Below are positions 1 through 10,839 of a stretch of DNA of 64,000 nt, in pieces (the first letter of the stretch is position 1; each line of letters starts with the position of its first letter). Under the pieces are notes generated by a model. The model had not been told where the DNA came from. It searched no databases and worked only from the letters and a program-made list of their open reading frames with translations. Source of the DNA: Pseudorasbora parva (taxonomy: Eukaryota > Chordata > Actinopteri > Cypriniformes > Gobionidae); contig NC_090179.1 of assembly GCF_024679245.1 (NCBI RefSeq), forward strand, positions 4,593,320 to 4,657,319, read 5' to 3'. A program made the position numbers and the translations under genes.

Positions 1-287
1 TCAAAAATAAATAAATAATACAATTTAAAGTTTTTTATTATTATTATTAGTATTACGATTACATTGAGATGTAGCTCAATTTACGGAAAGTATTCAGACC
101 CCCTTAAATTTTTCACTCTGTTATATTGCAGCCATTTGCTAAAATTTGCAGCCCATTTTGACAGAAAAACACACAAAAAATTGACCTTTTTGCAGATTTA
201 TTAAAAAGAAAAATGAAATATCACGTTTCTAAGTAATCAGACCCTTTACTCAGTATTTAGTAGAAGCATCCTTCTAACACCCTTGAT

Positions 288-1452
288 CTAATACAGCCAT
301 GAGTCTTTTTGGGAAAGATGCAACAAGTTTTTTACACGTGGATTTGGGGATCCTCTGCCACTCCTCCTGAAGATCCTCTCCCGTTCTGTCAGGTTAGATG
401 GTAAATGTTGGTGGACAGCCATTTTCAGGTCTCTCCAGAGATGCTGAATTGGGTTTAAGTCAGGGCTCTGGCTGGGCCATTCAAGAACACTCACCGAGTT
501 GTTGCGAAGCCACTCCTTTGTTATTTTAGCTGTGCTTAGGGTCACTGTCTTGATGGAAGGTGAACCTTCGGCCCAGTCTGAGGTCTTGAGCACTCTGGAG
601 AGGGTTTTCGTCCAGGGGCCTATTGCACAAAACTAGGATAAGGGATTAAGCCGGGAAATTTTGGTGATCTTGTCATCTGTATAGAAAATTGAGTACACCA
701 CTGTGGTGTAAACGTACCCTGAAGGCACACTCACACCAAGAACGATAACAATAACGAAAGATAACTATATTAGCGGACACATTTAGCCAGGATCACCAAG
801 ATATCCTGGCTTAATCCCTCATCTTAGTTTTGTGCAGTAGGCCCCAGGATATCCCTGTACTGTTCCTGCAGCTGAAAAACACCCCCACATCATGATGCTG
901 CCACCACCATGCTTCACTGCTGGGATTGTATTGGAGAGGTGATATTTTTCTCCACACATGCCGCTTAGAATAAAGGCCAAAAAGTTCGATTTTGGTCTCA
1001 TCAGACCAGAGAATCTTATTTCTCACCATCTTGGAGTCCTTCAGGTGTTTTTTTAGCAAGCTTTCATGTGTCTTGCACTAAGGAGAGGCTTCCGTCGGGC
1101 CACTTTGCCATAAAGCCCCGACTGGTGGAGGGCTGCAGTGATGGTTGACTTTCTCCCACTTTCTCCCACGTCCCGACTGCATATCTGGAGCTCAGCCACA
1201 AATCTTTGGGTTCTTCTTTACCTCTCTCACCAAGGCTCTTCTCCCCGGATAGCTCAGTTTGCCCGGACGGCACGTTCTAAGAAGGTTTCTGTTCGTCCCA
1301 AACGTCTTCCATTTAAGGATTATGGAAGCCACTGTGCTCTTAGGAACCTTAAGTGCAGCAGAAATGTTTTTGTAACCGTGGCCAGATCTGTGCTTTGCCA
1401 CAATTCTGTCTCTGAGCTCTTCCGGCAGTTCCTCTGACCTCATGATTCTCAT
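288..1452 (-). pseudogene. Tc1 transposase, broken
   Basis: Three minus-strand stretches match a Tc1-family DDE transposase in order. Positions 1192-1452 give the N-terminal helix-turn-helix (ELPEELRDRIVAKHRSGHGY). Positions 845-1059 give the first catalytic Asp region ([13 protein letters not shown]) and the [16 protein letters not shown] motif. Positions 288-593 give the C-terminal SPDLNPIQHLWRDLKMAVH region. The third catalytic residue, normally Glu in NPIEHLW, is Gln here. Frameshifts separate the parts and a 229-bp MITE interrupts the gene at 616-844, so it cannot make an active enzyme. Full-length Tc1 transposases are about 340 residues; the pieces cover most of that length. Confidence 0.9.
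616..844. mobile_element. Harbinger-type MITE nested in Tc1 (copy 1)
   Basis: The ends are GGGCCTATTGCACAAAACTA and the near-perfect reverse complement ending TTTGTGCAGTAGGCCC. The element is flanked by CAG on both sides (613-615 and 845-847). Removing it restores an uninterrupted Tc1 sequence (TTCGTCCAGGATATCCCTG), which proves insertion. It has no coding capacity. A second copy lies at 9725-9955. A CWG target is what I recall for zebrafish Harbinger elements. Confidence 0.88.
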
Positions 1453-1910
1453 TTGCTCTGACCTGCACTGTGAGCTGTAAGGTCTTATATAGACAGGTGT
1501 GTGGCTTTCCTAATGAAGTCCAGTCGGTATAATCAAACACAGCTGGACTCAAATGAAGGTGTAGAGCCATCTCAAGGATGATCAGAAGAAATAGACAGCA
1601 GAGTTAAATATATGAGTGTCACAGCACAGGGTCTGAATACTTAGGACCATGTGATATTTCAGTTTTTCTTTTTTTAATAAAGCTGCAAAATGTCAACAAT
1701 TCTGTGTTTTTCTGTCAATATGGGGTGCTGTGTGTACATTAATGAGCAAAAAAAATGAACAAATGATTTTAGCAAATGGCTGCAATATAACGAAGAGTGA
1801 AAAAATGAAGGGGGTCTGAATACTTTCCGTACCCACTGTATATTGCAGTAACACCGCAAAGAAAACACAAACTCCAATGATTGTGTGTTGCTGTGCTCCT
1901 GATGTCTTAC

Positions 1911-2005
1911 CGGCTTGGTCTTGCTCCCCGTACCAGGTGTTCCACGTGCCCACCAGCTCACACGGGTAATGCTTGTCATTATGGATGGACGGCAGAACCT
2001 CATCA
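1911..2005 (-). CDS. nipsnap2: nipsnap2 coding exon 4
   Basis: The acceptor is ttccacag|TGATGAG and the donor is GCCG|gtaagac. The exon encodes [15 protein letters not shown] and the invariant [13 protein letters not shown] block. The next exon is outside the window. Confidence 0.95.
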
Positions 2006-4588
2006 CTGTGGAAATAAGGCACATTTACTGCTGTCAAACTGGGTGAAATGAGCACTATTATTCAAATGACTGACAATAGCAAAGTTGTTTTAAAAAAATT
2101 TTTTTTTGTAGAAACGATCTTCATCAAAAGACAATTATGTCGTCTAACATTTGGGGTAGCAGCATGCATTCTGACGAGAAAATGTCATCCAGTCAGCGTC
2201 ATACATGTAATGCGACTATATCAGCTTGTAAGCTTGAAGCACAAACATGAGCCCAGCCCTTCCCTTAATGAAATAAAGACATTTTTCAATAAGCTCACGC
2301 ATTCTGCTGTTGTGTGATAGCTCACTGTGAGAAGACCCTTTAACGATAACAACTTTTTCGAGTTGTGTGAATATGACTTTATTGGCGTTTGCTGTTGTAG
2401 TAACGAAATATCTTATTTTTCATTCTTTACAATAATACCAGCATCATGTAGTGCAAATGTTTCATTGTAAAGGACATATTGCACAAGCTTTTGGAACCGA
2501 AAAAACACTCTGTTTAATCGGCAGTGTTGAACTTCAGATTGTTTTTTGTTTTTTTTACTTTTTAGAGGTGCATAATGCCACACTGCAACTTTTCGGCTTT
2601 GCACCAAACAAAAATCAGTCATGAGCATTACAAAGACTAAAGACCGAGCAGCTAGCAAGGTCTACACGCGTTCATTTGAATAGCCTGTTTTCCACAACTG
2701 CAGATTTGTTTTTGTGGGCGTTCCCAGTAATGCCGACCTGTGCTGCGCTCCACTCCACTTTTAGACACCCACTTGTGAACTTCCCTAAGCATGTCCCCTC
2801 AGGAGAATCCCTGCCGCCATTTTGAAGTGCGTTCCACTTCGTGAAGTGGACAAGGGAAGTTTATATGGACAGACATTTGCTTCCTCGATTTTGACCGATT
2901 GAGTCTACTTCATACGTACACTTAAGGCCGCTTAATATACCACAATGCAACACGACTGTGACGTCAGTGCATACTGTGTTAAATTTACCCCACCACAAAC
3001 AACTCTATGATATTTTAATTATTTTTAAAAACGTTTAAAACAACCCAAACATATACATACAGAATGCTGCATTAAACAATTTCTTAAGGGAAAAACAATA
3101 GATAATAAATCAACTCCATAATGCATTCCAAGTAATCCAAGGGCTTAGGGCGTTTCAGTCCAGCCCATAGCAAAGGTTCTGCCAGTAGTGGACACTCATG
3201 CAACAAAAGCAATTACACACTTATTCAAATGAACCGCACTAACAGAGCCATCGCACCGGGGTTCACTTTAATCCAACCAAACATGCTAGGATACCCCAAG
3301 TTTTAAAACCAGATTTAAGACCCACATAGACCCTGGTAAAGTACAGAGGAACCGACTTAAATGCATACAAAATCACCTAAACACTGGCTGATTCAAACAC
3401 ACTGATGTGACATTCAGACCTGTTTGGGTTTGACCGCAGCGTGTGATTGATCAGTTCGTCTCAAGCTGTGAGACGCGAGTCTTATCGAGGAGGTCAAACA
3501 CTCAAGGAATGGGCTTCAGCGGATTCCTGCCAGTGTCGCTGCCAATCACTGACAGGAATAGAAAGCAGGACATTTGCTCTGAACCTAAGTAGTCAAGTCT
3601 AGGGACTCTGAAGAAGTTAAAAACAGCTTGATTTATGTCACCAACCAAAAACCAAACAGCCTCATTTGACCTGGCTCGTTGATGTGAGGAAAACTTACCA
3701 GAGTTTGTTGTACGCCTCGAGACACTCAGGCTTCACGTTGTGAACTGCAACACAACAACACACGTGTGAGACAATAAACACACTGAGATGTTGTAGAGCG
3801 GAGGGCAAACTAATAGCACAACTTACACTGTATTTTGTACAAGTTGTTGTCCTCTTTCTTGGCTAACAGATGAGAGTGAGCGTCTTTCCTCGGATCCACC
3901 TTTCGCACAAACAGTGATTTGAACCAGCTGTCCTCTCGATGGCGGTTAGTTGATGCTGACAGACCTCTGAAACAGGACAATATTTGTGTGTTACACTGGC
4001 ACGCAATATGCATATAGACTTGGATGTTGCATTGCATTATAAGACTGTATAATACTATCACATATCTTATACAACATGACACTGCAACGGACAGTACAGT
4101 CAGTAACTGTGTTTGCATGAGTTTCTAAAAGTGTGCACGTTAAACTATTACAACCTTTCATTAACCAGTGCATGGAAAACGAAACACCACCAAATCTACA
4201 TGCTGTGTTTACCATAAAACACACGTGATGGGCAGCTGAATTATCATGACCTTGAGCTGCAGATCCAGCGCACGTTCAGGCGCCTCTGTGATTAATGCGG
4301 CGACCCATAAGAGTTGAACTAATACTTTAAAATCAAGCAATTCGTGAAGTTTTAGATCTCTGAATGCCTTCGAGTGTAATCACGCCTTTGCTAAAAGCGC
4401 AGCTGCGTTTGTGAACTCGCGTGAAGACGCGGCGAGCGCGCGATAAAGCTCTTATCACGCAGATTTATAACGTGTAATTGAGATAAACCGGCTGACCTGA
4501 TAACAGCAGTAACGTGTCCTTTCGCCCGGCCGGTGTTTCTAGCCTGATACAGGCCTGAGCAGGAGGTCTGAAGGACTCTGGTCGCCAT
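1911..4588 (-). CDS. nipsnap2: NIPSNAP2 (GBAS), 5' four coding exons, partial
   Basis: This is the N-terminal part of the mitochondrial protein NIPSNAP2, known from mammals as a matrix/outer-membrane-exposed protein linked to mitochondrial quality control. The exons are 4497-4588, 3827-3966, 3699-3744 and 1911-2005. All junctions have AG/GT sites and join in phase (30 codons +2, then 46 +1, 14 +2, 31 +1). Exon 1 starts at ATG 4588 (MATRVLQTS) and encodes a basic, Arg-rich presequence typical of mitochondrial import. Exon 2 encodes the family signature [20 protein letters not shown]. Exon 3 encodes [15 protein letters not shown]. Exon 4 encodes [20 protein letters not shown]. The wording at KHYPC and [13 protein letters not shown] fits NIPSNAP2 better than NIPSNAP1 as I remember them. 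The remaining C-terminal exons (NIPSNAP domain end) must lie left of position 1. No stop or frameshift is seen, so the gene looks functional. Confidence 0.95.
2006..3698 (-). other. nipsnap2 intron 3
   Basis: This 1.7-kb intron has no coding signal that I can support. It is AT-rich with an isolated GC-richer stretch near 2740-2900. No terminal inverted repeats were recognised in it. Confidence 0.75.
3699..3744 (-). CDS. nipsnap2: nipsnap2 coding exon 3 (46 bp)
   Basis: This is a very short exon bounded by ttgcag and gtaagt. It encodes [14 protein letters not shown] and is required to keep the frame between exons 2 and 4. The upstream intron is only 82 bp. Confidence 0.93.
3827..3966 (-). CDS. 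nipsnap2: nipsnap2 coding exon 2
   Basis: The acceptor is gtttcag|AGGTCT and the donor is ACAGT|gtaagt. The exon encodes the conserved [20 protein letters not shown] block that starts the mature protein in this family. Confidence 0.95.
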
Positions 4589-4710
4589 CTTCCACTGATA
4601 GGACACAAACAGCAGGACAGGGAAGAGTTAAACCGCTGCAGTGCAGGCGCGCCGCCGCGAGAGGGCGCGCGAGTCACGAGCGGCAGGAAGGGGTCGCCAT
4701 GGAGCCGGGT
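4400..4710 (-). promoter_or_regulatory. CpG-rich promoter region of nipsnap2
   Basis: CpG clusters lie at 4408-4450 (cgcgtgaagacgcggcgagc) and 4646-4685 (cgcgccgccgcgagagggcg), flanking exon 1, inside otherwise AT-rich sequence. No TATA box is evident just upstream of the start codon. A CpG-island promoter suits a housekeeping mitochondrial gene. The exact transcription start cannot be read from the sequence. Confidence 0.55.
4497..4588 (-). CDS. nipsnap2: nipsnap2 coding exon 1
   Basis: The exon encodes the start Met and 30 residues rich in Arg, Thr and Ala with no acidic residues, as expected for a mitochondrial presequence. The donor is ATCAG|gtcagc. The ATG context is GAAGATGGCGACC, which fits vertebrate initiation. 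Confidence 0.9.
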
Positions 4711-4719
4711 TTTGTTTTT

Positions 4720-5930
4720 TATTTATTTATTTTCTTTTTCGTCCTTCCTTCCTTTAGCAGAAAAGTCCCATTCAGATGAAATCGTTTCTTTCAGTGAGTT
4801 CTTGTCAAGATGACGCTATAAATATTCGGTTTATTTGGATAAATACACAAATGTCATTTTGTTTAATAAATAAGTTAATAGAGAAATATATTTTATAAAT
4901 ATAGAAACAAAATATTTTTAAAAAGTAAACATTCTTAAAGCATAGGAGATCCCATAATAATTTAATATAGATTCACAGTAACGTTAGTAACTATAAATTA
5001 TAATTTCTGATTTCGGCTGTCGAATTTGGATCAAAGCTTGAAAATGGCTTCTGAAAAAAGATTGAACTTAATCAGATAACAAAATCCGATCTCAGTTTTA
5101 AACAAATCATCAGTTTGTGCTTTTCAAAACTTTGATCCCAAAAAAAAAAAAAAAAAAAGTATCCCAATCCCAGCAGAAGGGTGGATTTCAGGAACAGCAA
5201 AAATTTAATAAAACTTAAATCTGTTTTAAAATTTGTATCATGCAATACACAGATTTATGGGGTTTTGTTTTGCTCTTTATTAGTTTAACTAATAAAGTAA
5301 TAAATTAGAAGTAGTCATTAGGCTACATATTAAGCCTTTAATTTTTATATTTAATAAATAAAGATTTTTTCCATTGATGTATGGTTTGTTAGGATTGGAC
5401 AATATTGGCCTGAGATACGACAAATAAAAAAATCTGGAATCTGAGGGTGTGAAAAAATATTGAGAAATAAAAAAATATTGAGAAAATGTCCAAATGAAGT
5501 CCTTAGCAACGCATATTACTACTAATAATAAATTTTTTTCATATACTGTATGATAGGAAATTTACAAAATGTCTTCATGGAACATAATCTTTACTTGATA
5601 TCCTAATGATTTTTGGCATAAAATAAAATTGGATTTTTTTGTCCCAAACAGTGTATTGTTGGCTATTACCACAAATATACCCGCGCAACACAGCTTTTGT
5701 GCTCCAGGGTCACATTTATGAGACACACTGCCATAACTCAATGGCATAAGTTGCTTCAGGGTTCATTTTATGGTTAGTAGTAATTAATAGCAATCGGTAC
5801 TTTAATCCTGTGGCCACATGTTCAGGGTTTTCATGTGTGCTTCCATGTGTATTTCCATAATAATCTTAAATAATAATAATTATGACAACCTTAAATATTC
5901 GTAAAGCTGCGCTAGCCTTTTATCTCCTAT
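4720..5930. other. AT-rich intergenic DNA
   Basis: No gene, RNA or bounded repeat is supported here. There is an A-run at 5141-5158 and much low-complexity AT sequence. Confidence 0.6.
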
Positions 5931-6210
5931 TGTGCCGTATATCTGAGTAAAACGCTTCTGGAACAAGATGAAGTCGAAGTACACAACTTTATTCATTCAT
6001 TTACTCATTACTTGAGTAAAAGTAAAAGTACTGCTGGTCAAATATTATTCCGTTACAAGAGAAAAGTTGTAAAAAAGATTTTTACTCGAGTAAAAGTCAA
6101 CGTATTATTTTATAATTGTTGTTTAAATGCATATTATACCATTATGGTTTAAGCCAATCAGTGATGCTCCATCCGACATACTAGCATACGACTAACTTAA
6201 ACTCATTTAA

Positions 6211-7398
6211 AGGTCCCGTTCTTCGCGATTCCATCTTTCAAACTTTAGTTAGTGTGTAATGTTGCTGTTAGAGCATAAATAATATCTGTAAAATTATAAA
6301 GCTCAAAGTTCAATGCCAAGCGAGATATTTTATTTAACAGAAGTTCCCTTTCAAAGCCTACAGCGAGCGGCCGGTTTGGACTACAGCGCTGCACTTCCTT
6401 CAGGAATGACGTCACTAGAACCGTTTGTTGACGAACCCTCCGCCCACAAGAACACGCAAATTCGGGGGCGTTGTCTTTTTGCTCTCGCAGGTCGAGAATA
6501 GGAAGCGTTGTTTTTGTAGAGTGTGTTTGTCGCCATGCCATTGAAACGCTGTTATTTTCATCCCGGAGTCAAATCACCTTTGTTTGGCCTTCCCACGGAC
6601 GCTGTACGTAGAGATCAATGGCTACAGTTTATGGTTAACTCGGTTCCGGAAAATTATAATCACAATTTAAAACTATGTGCAGCACATTTTGCTGAGGACT
6701 GCTTCCTCAATCTCAATCAGTTTAATGCCGGATTCGCAGAAAGATTATTCTTAAAAGATGACGCAGTTCCCTCTTTGTCTGGAGAAGGCGTTGTTTATGG
6801 ACCACAACCGGTAAGTGTATTTTATTATTTAAGTCGGTCCGTTTAACAGTTTATGTAACTCATGACACAAAGTGCAACGCTGTTTAGCTTTGTTAACTAA
6901 CGTTAGATGGTAATTGAAACTAATCCGAAAAATTTAGCATATAAAAGTGTAGTAATTCATTCAGACACCATCGATTGTTGGTGTGTGTAATGATCCGTTT
7001 AAACTCCTGAATAGACAGCTTACCATTCTGAAACATCCAGCAAAAGTCTTTCCTGAGCAGGTTGTAATCGATCCTCTTCGATATTCTCCGGGTCTGATTC
7101 CGGCTCAAATTGATAAGGCAATATAGACATTTTTGCAATAACATTGAGCGCGCGTATCTACCCGTTATGGTAAGAGGCGGGACCTTTCCGTGCAACGTGC
7201 GCTAAGCTGCTGTCCAATCACAGCGCAGGAAGCGCTGGCCCAATCAGAACTCGTTACGTGTTTCTGAAGGAGGGACTTCATAGAACAAGGAAATCATCAG
7301 GCCGTTTTTAGTTTTTTTACACGCGAAACATGAACTCATGTTATATTGCACACTGTAAACATAATCAAAGCTTCGAAAACACGCGAAGAACGGGACCT
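6211..7398 (+). mobile_element. Kolobok-like THAP transposon, non-autonomous
   Basis: The TIRs are perfect for 17 bp, AGGTCCCGTTCTTCGCG at 6211 and its complement ending at 7398. Both are flanked by TTAA (6207-6210 and 7399-7402). A plus-strand THAP-domain exon lies inside. TTAA targets plus a THAP transposase fit the Kolobok superfamily. piggyBac also uses TTAA but has no THAP domain. At 1.19 kb it is too short to hold a full transposase. Confidence 0.75.
6535..6810 (+). CDS. THAP-domain transposase exon 1 (remnant)
   Basis: The start at ATG 6535 lies in a good context (tcgccATGc). The encoded domain begins MPLKRCYFHPGVKSPLFGLP and includes RRDQWLQF, LCAAHFAEDCF and DAVPSL. These match the THAP zinc-finger layout: GLP, the conserved Trp, the C-x2-H pair in LCAAHF, and the AVP box. 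The second zinc-binding Cys of the first pair is missing (FHPGV where relatives have a Cys). The exon ends in CCG|gtaagt at 6810/6811, so the family is spliced; the catalytic exons are not present before the right TIR. THAP domains bind DNA, usually transposon ends. Activity here is doubtful. Confidence 0.7.
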
Positions 7399-7757
7399 TT
7401 AAATACTTATATAAAAGTTACAAAGCTGCTGTCACTTTAAGGCTGAATGCACGGATCCAATACACTGATACACATCTGATATTCTAACACTGTTCACCTT
7501 CACTGAAGACAGAATCAACTTTGTTTATGTGAATACTACACAAAATGAGCATTTTGACATCCGTCTTCTTCCATTTTGCTCTAAACTAATAAATCAGTGT
7601 TTAATAAATGCTGTGAAATCATTGAACTTCACAAGACTCTACAAGAGTGATTCCTGAAAGGCTTTCTGCAAAAACCCAAACACCTTTTAAAGAAGAAAAA
7701 AATCATCCACTGATTTTCAAAGCTGCGACAGAAACGACTTTCCACTTCGAGGAGCTT

Positions 7758-8113
7758 CACTGCAAAAAATGCTTTTCTTACTTAGTATTTTTGTCTTGTT
7801 TCTAGTCAAAAGGTCAAAAAAAGCTTACACTGAGAAACATTTACTAGACAAGTAAAAATTATTGTCTTGTTTTGGGAAAAATAACTCAAAGTTAAGAGAG
7901 TTTTTGCTTAAAATAAGCAAAATAATCTGCCAGTGGGGTAAGAAAAAATAATCTTTAAAGTTTTAAGATTATTTTACTTACCCCACTGGCAGATTATTTT
8001 CTATTATTTTGTATTATATTTTGTATACGATACTTCTTGTTTTAAGAATTTTTAGATGTTTGGACTCGAAACAAGACAAAAATACTGAGTAAGAACAGCA
8101 TTTTTTTGCAGTG
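7758..8113. mobile_element. Fold-back MITE with CACTGCAAAAAA ends
   Basis: CACTGCAAAAAATGCTTTTC starts at 7758, and its complement ending TTTTTTTGCAGTG closes the element at 8113. The similarity continues inward for about 45 bp with TATTTTTGTCTTGTTT. A second inverted pair (aataatctgccagtggggta at 7921, complement at 7979-7998) sits in the middle. A clear TSD was not found. Confidence 0.75.
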
Positions 8114-8245
8114 TTGATAGAAATGTAGTGGAGGAAGATTTGTCTTTCAAATGTAGAGAAGTAAAAGTCATAAGTTTCCAGAAAATATAATACTCAAGTA
8201 CTCAAGTAAATGTCCTTAGTTCCTGTCCAGCTCTGAATAGAGCCG

Positions 8246-9400
8246 AATCGCTCTGCAGGTCTCCCGATGTCATATGGGCGTCATGTGAAAGCCACAGTTG
8301 TCAGCCGAATGGGATTTTACAAGATGTGGAATTGCGCTTCAAAATACTGGAAAAACAGGGCCAATCCTGCTCTCTGTGGTCTATTTTGAGACTCAGCTGC
8401 CTTAGTACTTGAATAAATGTGAATTTTTGCTTCATACCCAGCTGTTGTATTGGGGTTTAACAAGCTTTGCCAGCTAAATGTGTCCCTTGATCACCATCAG
8501 TCTGTTTAAGATATCTCAGACTTCCTGCATCAGTGTTTCAGGAACCTTTTCAGCCATAGCAGTCCTTCATGGATATACCCAGCGGGAAAACAAATCTACC
8601 GTCACAAGAACACACGATAACCACGACTAATAGGCCCACGATTAAGAGCGCCTGAAATCAGTCATGCTGAATATGTTTCCAGATGTCCCACAGGCCTGTC
8701 TGCATGTCCTAAAGGGATCTAGGTTTCACAGATCTGGGATTTATCTTCCGGACGGGGAGGCATCTAACTACTGTCTTTAACAGCGTCAGGTGAAGTTCAA
8801 TGTGAAGACTTCTAAAAGTGAGACAACGTTAAAGGCTTAGTTCACTTTAACATCAACATTTCCTGATAATTTACTCACCCCAATCTCATCCAAGATGTTT
8901 GTGTCTTTCTTTCTTCAGTGGAAAAGAAATTACGTTTTTCTCCACAAAATGGACTTCAATGGCAAACAAAATCTTCACGGTCCTAATCAATGCAGTTTCA
9001 AAGGAAGGGCTTCAGAGGCTCTGCACGATCCCAGCTGAGGAAGAGGGTCTGATCTAGATGGAACAGGTACAGAAAGTTTCCTGTTAATTGTATATATGGT
9101 TTATTAGAATTCACCCAAAAGTTTTCATTTACAAGGGGTCTGTTTGTCCCTAACTCAGCTGGATTTGATTGTTGACTATTTGGCTCGATCTTGGATTGTT
9201 TGGTTCTTCGATGCCCATCCTGGACTTGTTGGGACCTGCTCGGCTTATTTCATGTAAAGAGGATAAGATTCATCTTGAGCTGAAGCTTAAAATCTGCCCC
9301 AGCCTCTGCTACTTTTGTGCGCACAATAACTATTTTCGTCGCATTGTAACATTATTGTACAGCCGCTGTAGTGAGATGGACTTTGCATCGATGTGTAGAG
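8246..9400. other. Non-coding stretch with a MITE fragment
   Basis: Positions 8829-8950 resemble the fish MITE family that starts TTAAAGGxTTAGTTCAC and contains TTACTCACCC. The rest shows no gene or bounded element. Confidence 0.4.
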
Positions 9401-9724
9401 CATTGTTGGGCAAGCTACTTGGAAAATGTAGTGAGCTAAGCTACCAGTTACTCTACATTAAATTAAGCTTCACTACACTGAAGCTAACCCCCTGGGAAAT
9501 GTAGCAAGCAAAGCTACAGCAACTTGACAAAAGTAGTTTACTACATCTAAGCTTCTTTTTATTTATTTAATTTTATATTGAACCCACTTCATTCATATCA
9601 ATGCTATCTCAGTGATCAATAAAAGTCAAGCATATAGACACACATTTTTTTAGTTATTCAAAAACGGTCTGAAATCAATTCGGCAACAAAAACATGAGAT
9701 GATCCATAATATTAACAAAACCAG

Positions 9725-9955
9725 GGGCCTATTGCACAAAACTAGGATAAGGGATTAAGCCGGGATATCTTGGTGATATTGTCATTTTTATGCAAAATTT
9801 AGTACACAGCTGTCATGTAAACATACCCTGAAGGCAAACTCATACCAAGAACGAGAACAATAATGAAAGATAACTGTATATTAGCGGATAAATTGAGCCA
9901 GGATCACCAAGATATCCCGGCTTAATCCCTTATCCTAGTATTGTGTGATAGGCCC
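9725..9955. mobile_element. Harbinger-type MITE (copy 2)
   Basis: This has the same TIR as copy 1: GGGCCTATTGCACAAAACTA at the left and its complement TGTGATAGGCCC at the right. The interior is about 85-90% like copy 1 by eye. The flanking triplets are CAG (9722-9724) and CTG (9956-9958), so they differ at the central W of a CWG target. Confidence 0.85.
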
Positions 9956-9967
9956 CTGGTGTCGAGA

Positions 9968-10006
9968 GTGTGTGCGTGTGTATGTGTGTGTGTGTGTGCG
10001 TATGTT
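9968..10006. repeat. TG-rich microsatellite
   Basis: This is an imperfect (TG)n run. A second one lies at 10203-10233, ending in GAGAGA. Confidence 0.8.
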
Positions 10007-10839
10007 CATCTGTATGTGTATGATATTCATACACAACTGTGTGTTTGCACTTATGCTCGATTTAGACTTGGGCACTTTTGCAGGACAAACTGTAAGTTAA
10101 TTTACAACTCAACTTGTACAAAAAAAGTCCAGTCCAGAAAGTACAGTAGCAAAATAATTAAGACCTGCTCCAAACAGTACCAACATGGCAAAAAACAAAA
10201 CATGTGTGTGTGTGTGTCTGTGTGTGTGTGTGAGAGATCTATCTCCCACACACATGAAACAAGTTTCATTCATTCATTCATATCAAGAGGTGGCCAGGCT
10301 GGACCCCGATACCCCGGTGTTTATTCAAGAGACACAATAGATTTTAAAACTTTGCAGTTTCTCTTTTGTCACCGTGCGGACGATGCGCGTGCAACAGCGA
10401 ATTGAGCGCTAGGGGAAAAAAAACGTCAACTAGATAGTGCGAATGTGCAATGTGCACGCGCCTATCCCGTCTTTACGCGCTCACTGCCAAATGAGTACTT
10501 TGAAAGGCTCGCGCGCGCATCTGTGCGAGGCAGAAAGGAACGTAGAAAGTGAAGTATATCCGCGTTCTTATCAGTTGTGTTTCCAATTTAAGCTTGATCT
10601 TCAGAAATGCTTGGGAAAATGTAACGTTAGCTTGTTGTGGACGCTACCGCACTACTTGGTCAACAGAAGAGCTTCGCTACTGAAAAGCTATTTCATTGAG
10701 AAAACAGCAACGCTACAACCATGCTACTGAAAAATTTAGTTAAGCTAGTAGCGTCACTACTTGTAGCGACGCTACTGCCCAACACTGGTGTTTAGTGCCT
10801 TTATGAGTCCTGTGAGTAGGTGAGTGGGAATGTACTGAA

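Larger units (their letters stand above)
82..1840 (-). mobile_element. Tc1/mariner element in nipsnap2 intron 4
   Basis: The two ends are inverted copies: positions 82-160 read ACGGAAAGTATTCAGACCCC onward and 1750-1840 carry the reverse complement, ending in CCGTACCCACTGTA with the expected terminal TA. The right end is complete. The left end starts at the internal CGGAAAG and lacks the outer bases, so it is slightly truncated. The interior holds a broken Tc1-type transposase on the minus strand and a later insertion at 616-844. The element lies in intron 4 of nipsnap2, on the same strand as that gene. Confidence 0.92.
5960..8245. mobile_element. Degenerate hAT-like host element, split by insertions
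   Basis: Positions 6000-6110 carry the ACTTGAGTAAAAGTAAAAGTA type of sequence common at hAT-MITE ends in fish, and 8140-8240 carry the complementary AAGTACTCAAGTAAATG near a CAGCTCTGAAT end. Two bounded elements (6211-7398 and 7758-8113) lie between them. Outer TIRs could not be fixed, so the limits are approximate. Confidence 0.35.
9401..10787. mobile_element. hAT-like non-autonomous element with a nested MITE
   Basis: The ends are CATTGTTGGGCAAGCTACTT and, inverted, GCTACTGCCCAACACTG. The flanks are GTGTAGAG (9393-9400) and GTGTTTAG (10788-10795), an 8-bp target duplication matching at 6 of 8 bases. CAGTG-type ends and an 8-bp TSD are hAT hallmarks. No transposase reading frame is seen. 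A Harbinger MITE (9725-9955) and TG microsatellites lie inside. Confidence 0.75.

Noticed and set aside
1240..1265. GGATAGCTCAGTTTGCC, resembling a tRNA/SINE A-box
   Set aside because: It lies inside the Tc1 transposase coding region on the opposite strand. No B-box, cloverleaf or SINE tail follows.
4696..4790. ATG on the plus strand opposite nipsnap2, considered as a bidirectional gene start
   Set aside because: The frame runs into low-complexity Phe/Leu text from a T-rich tract, with no domain.
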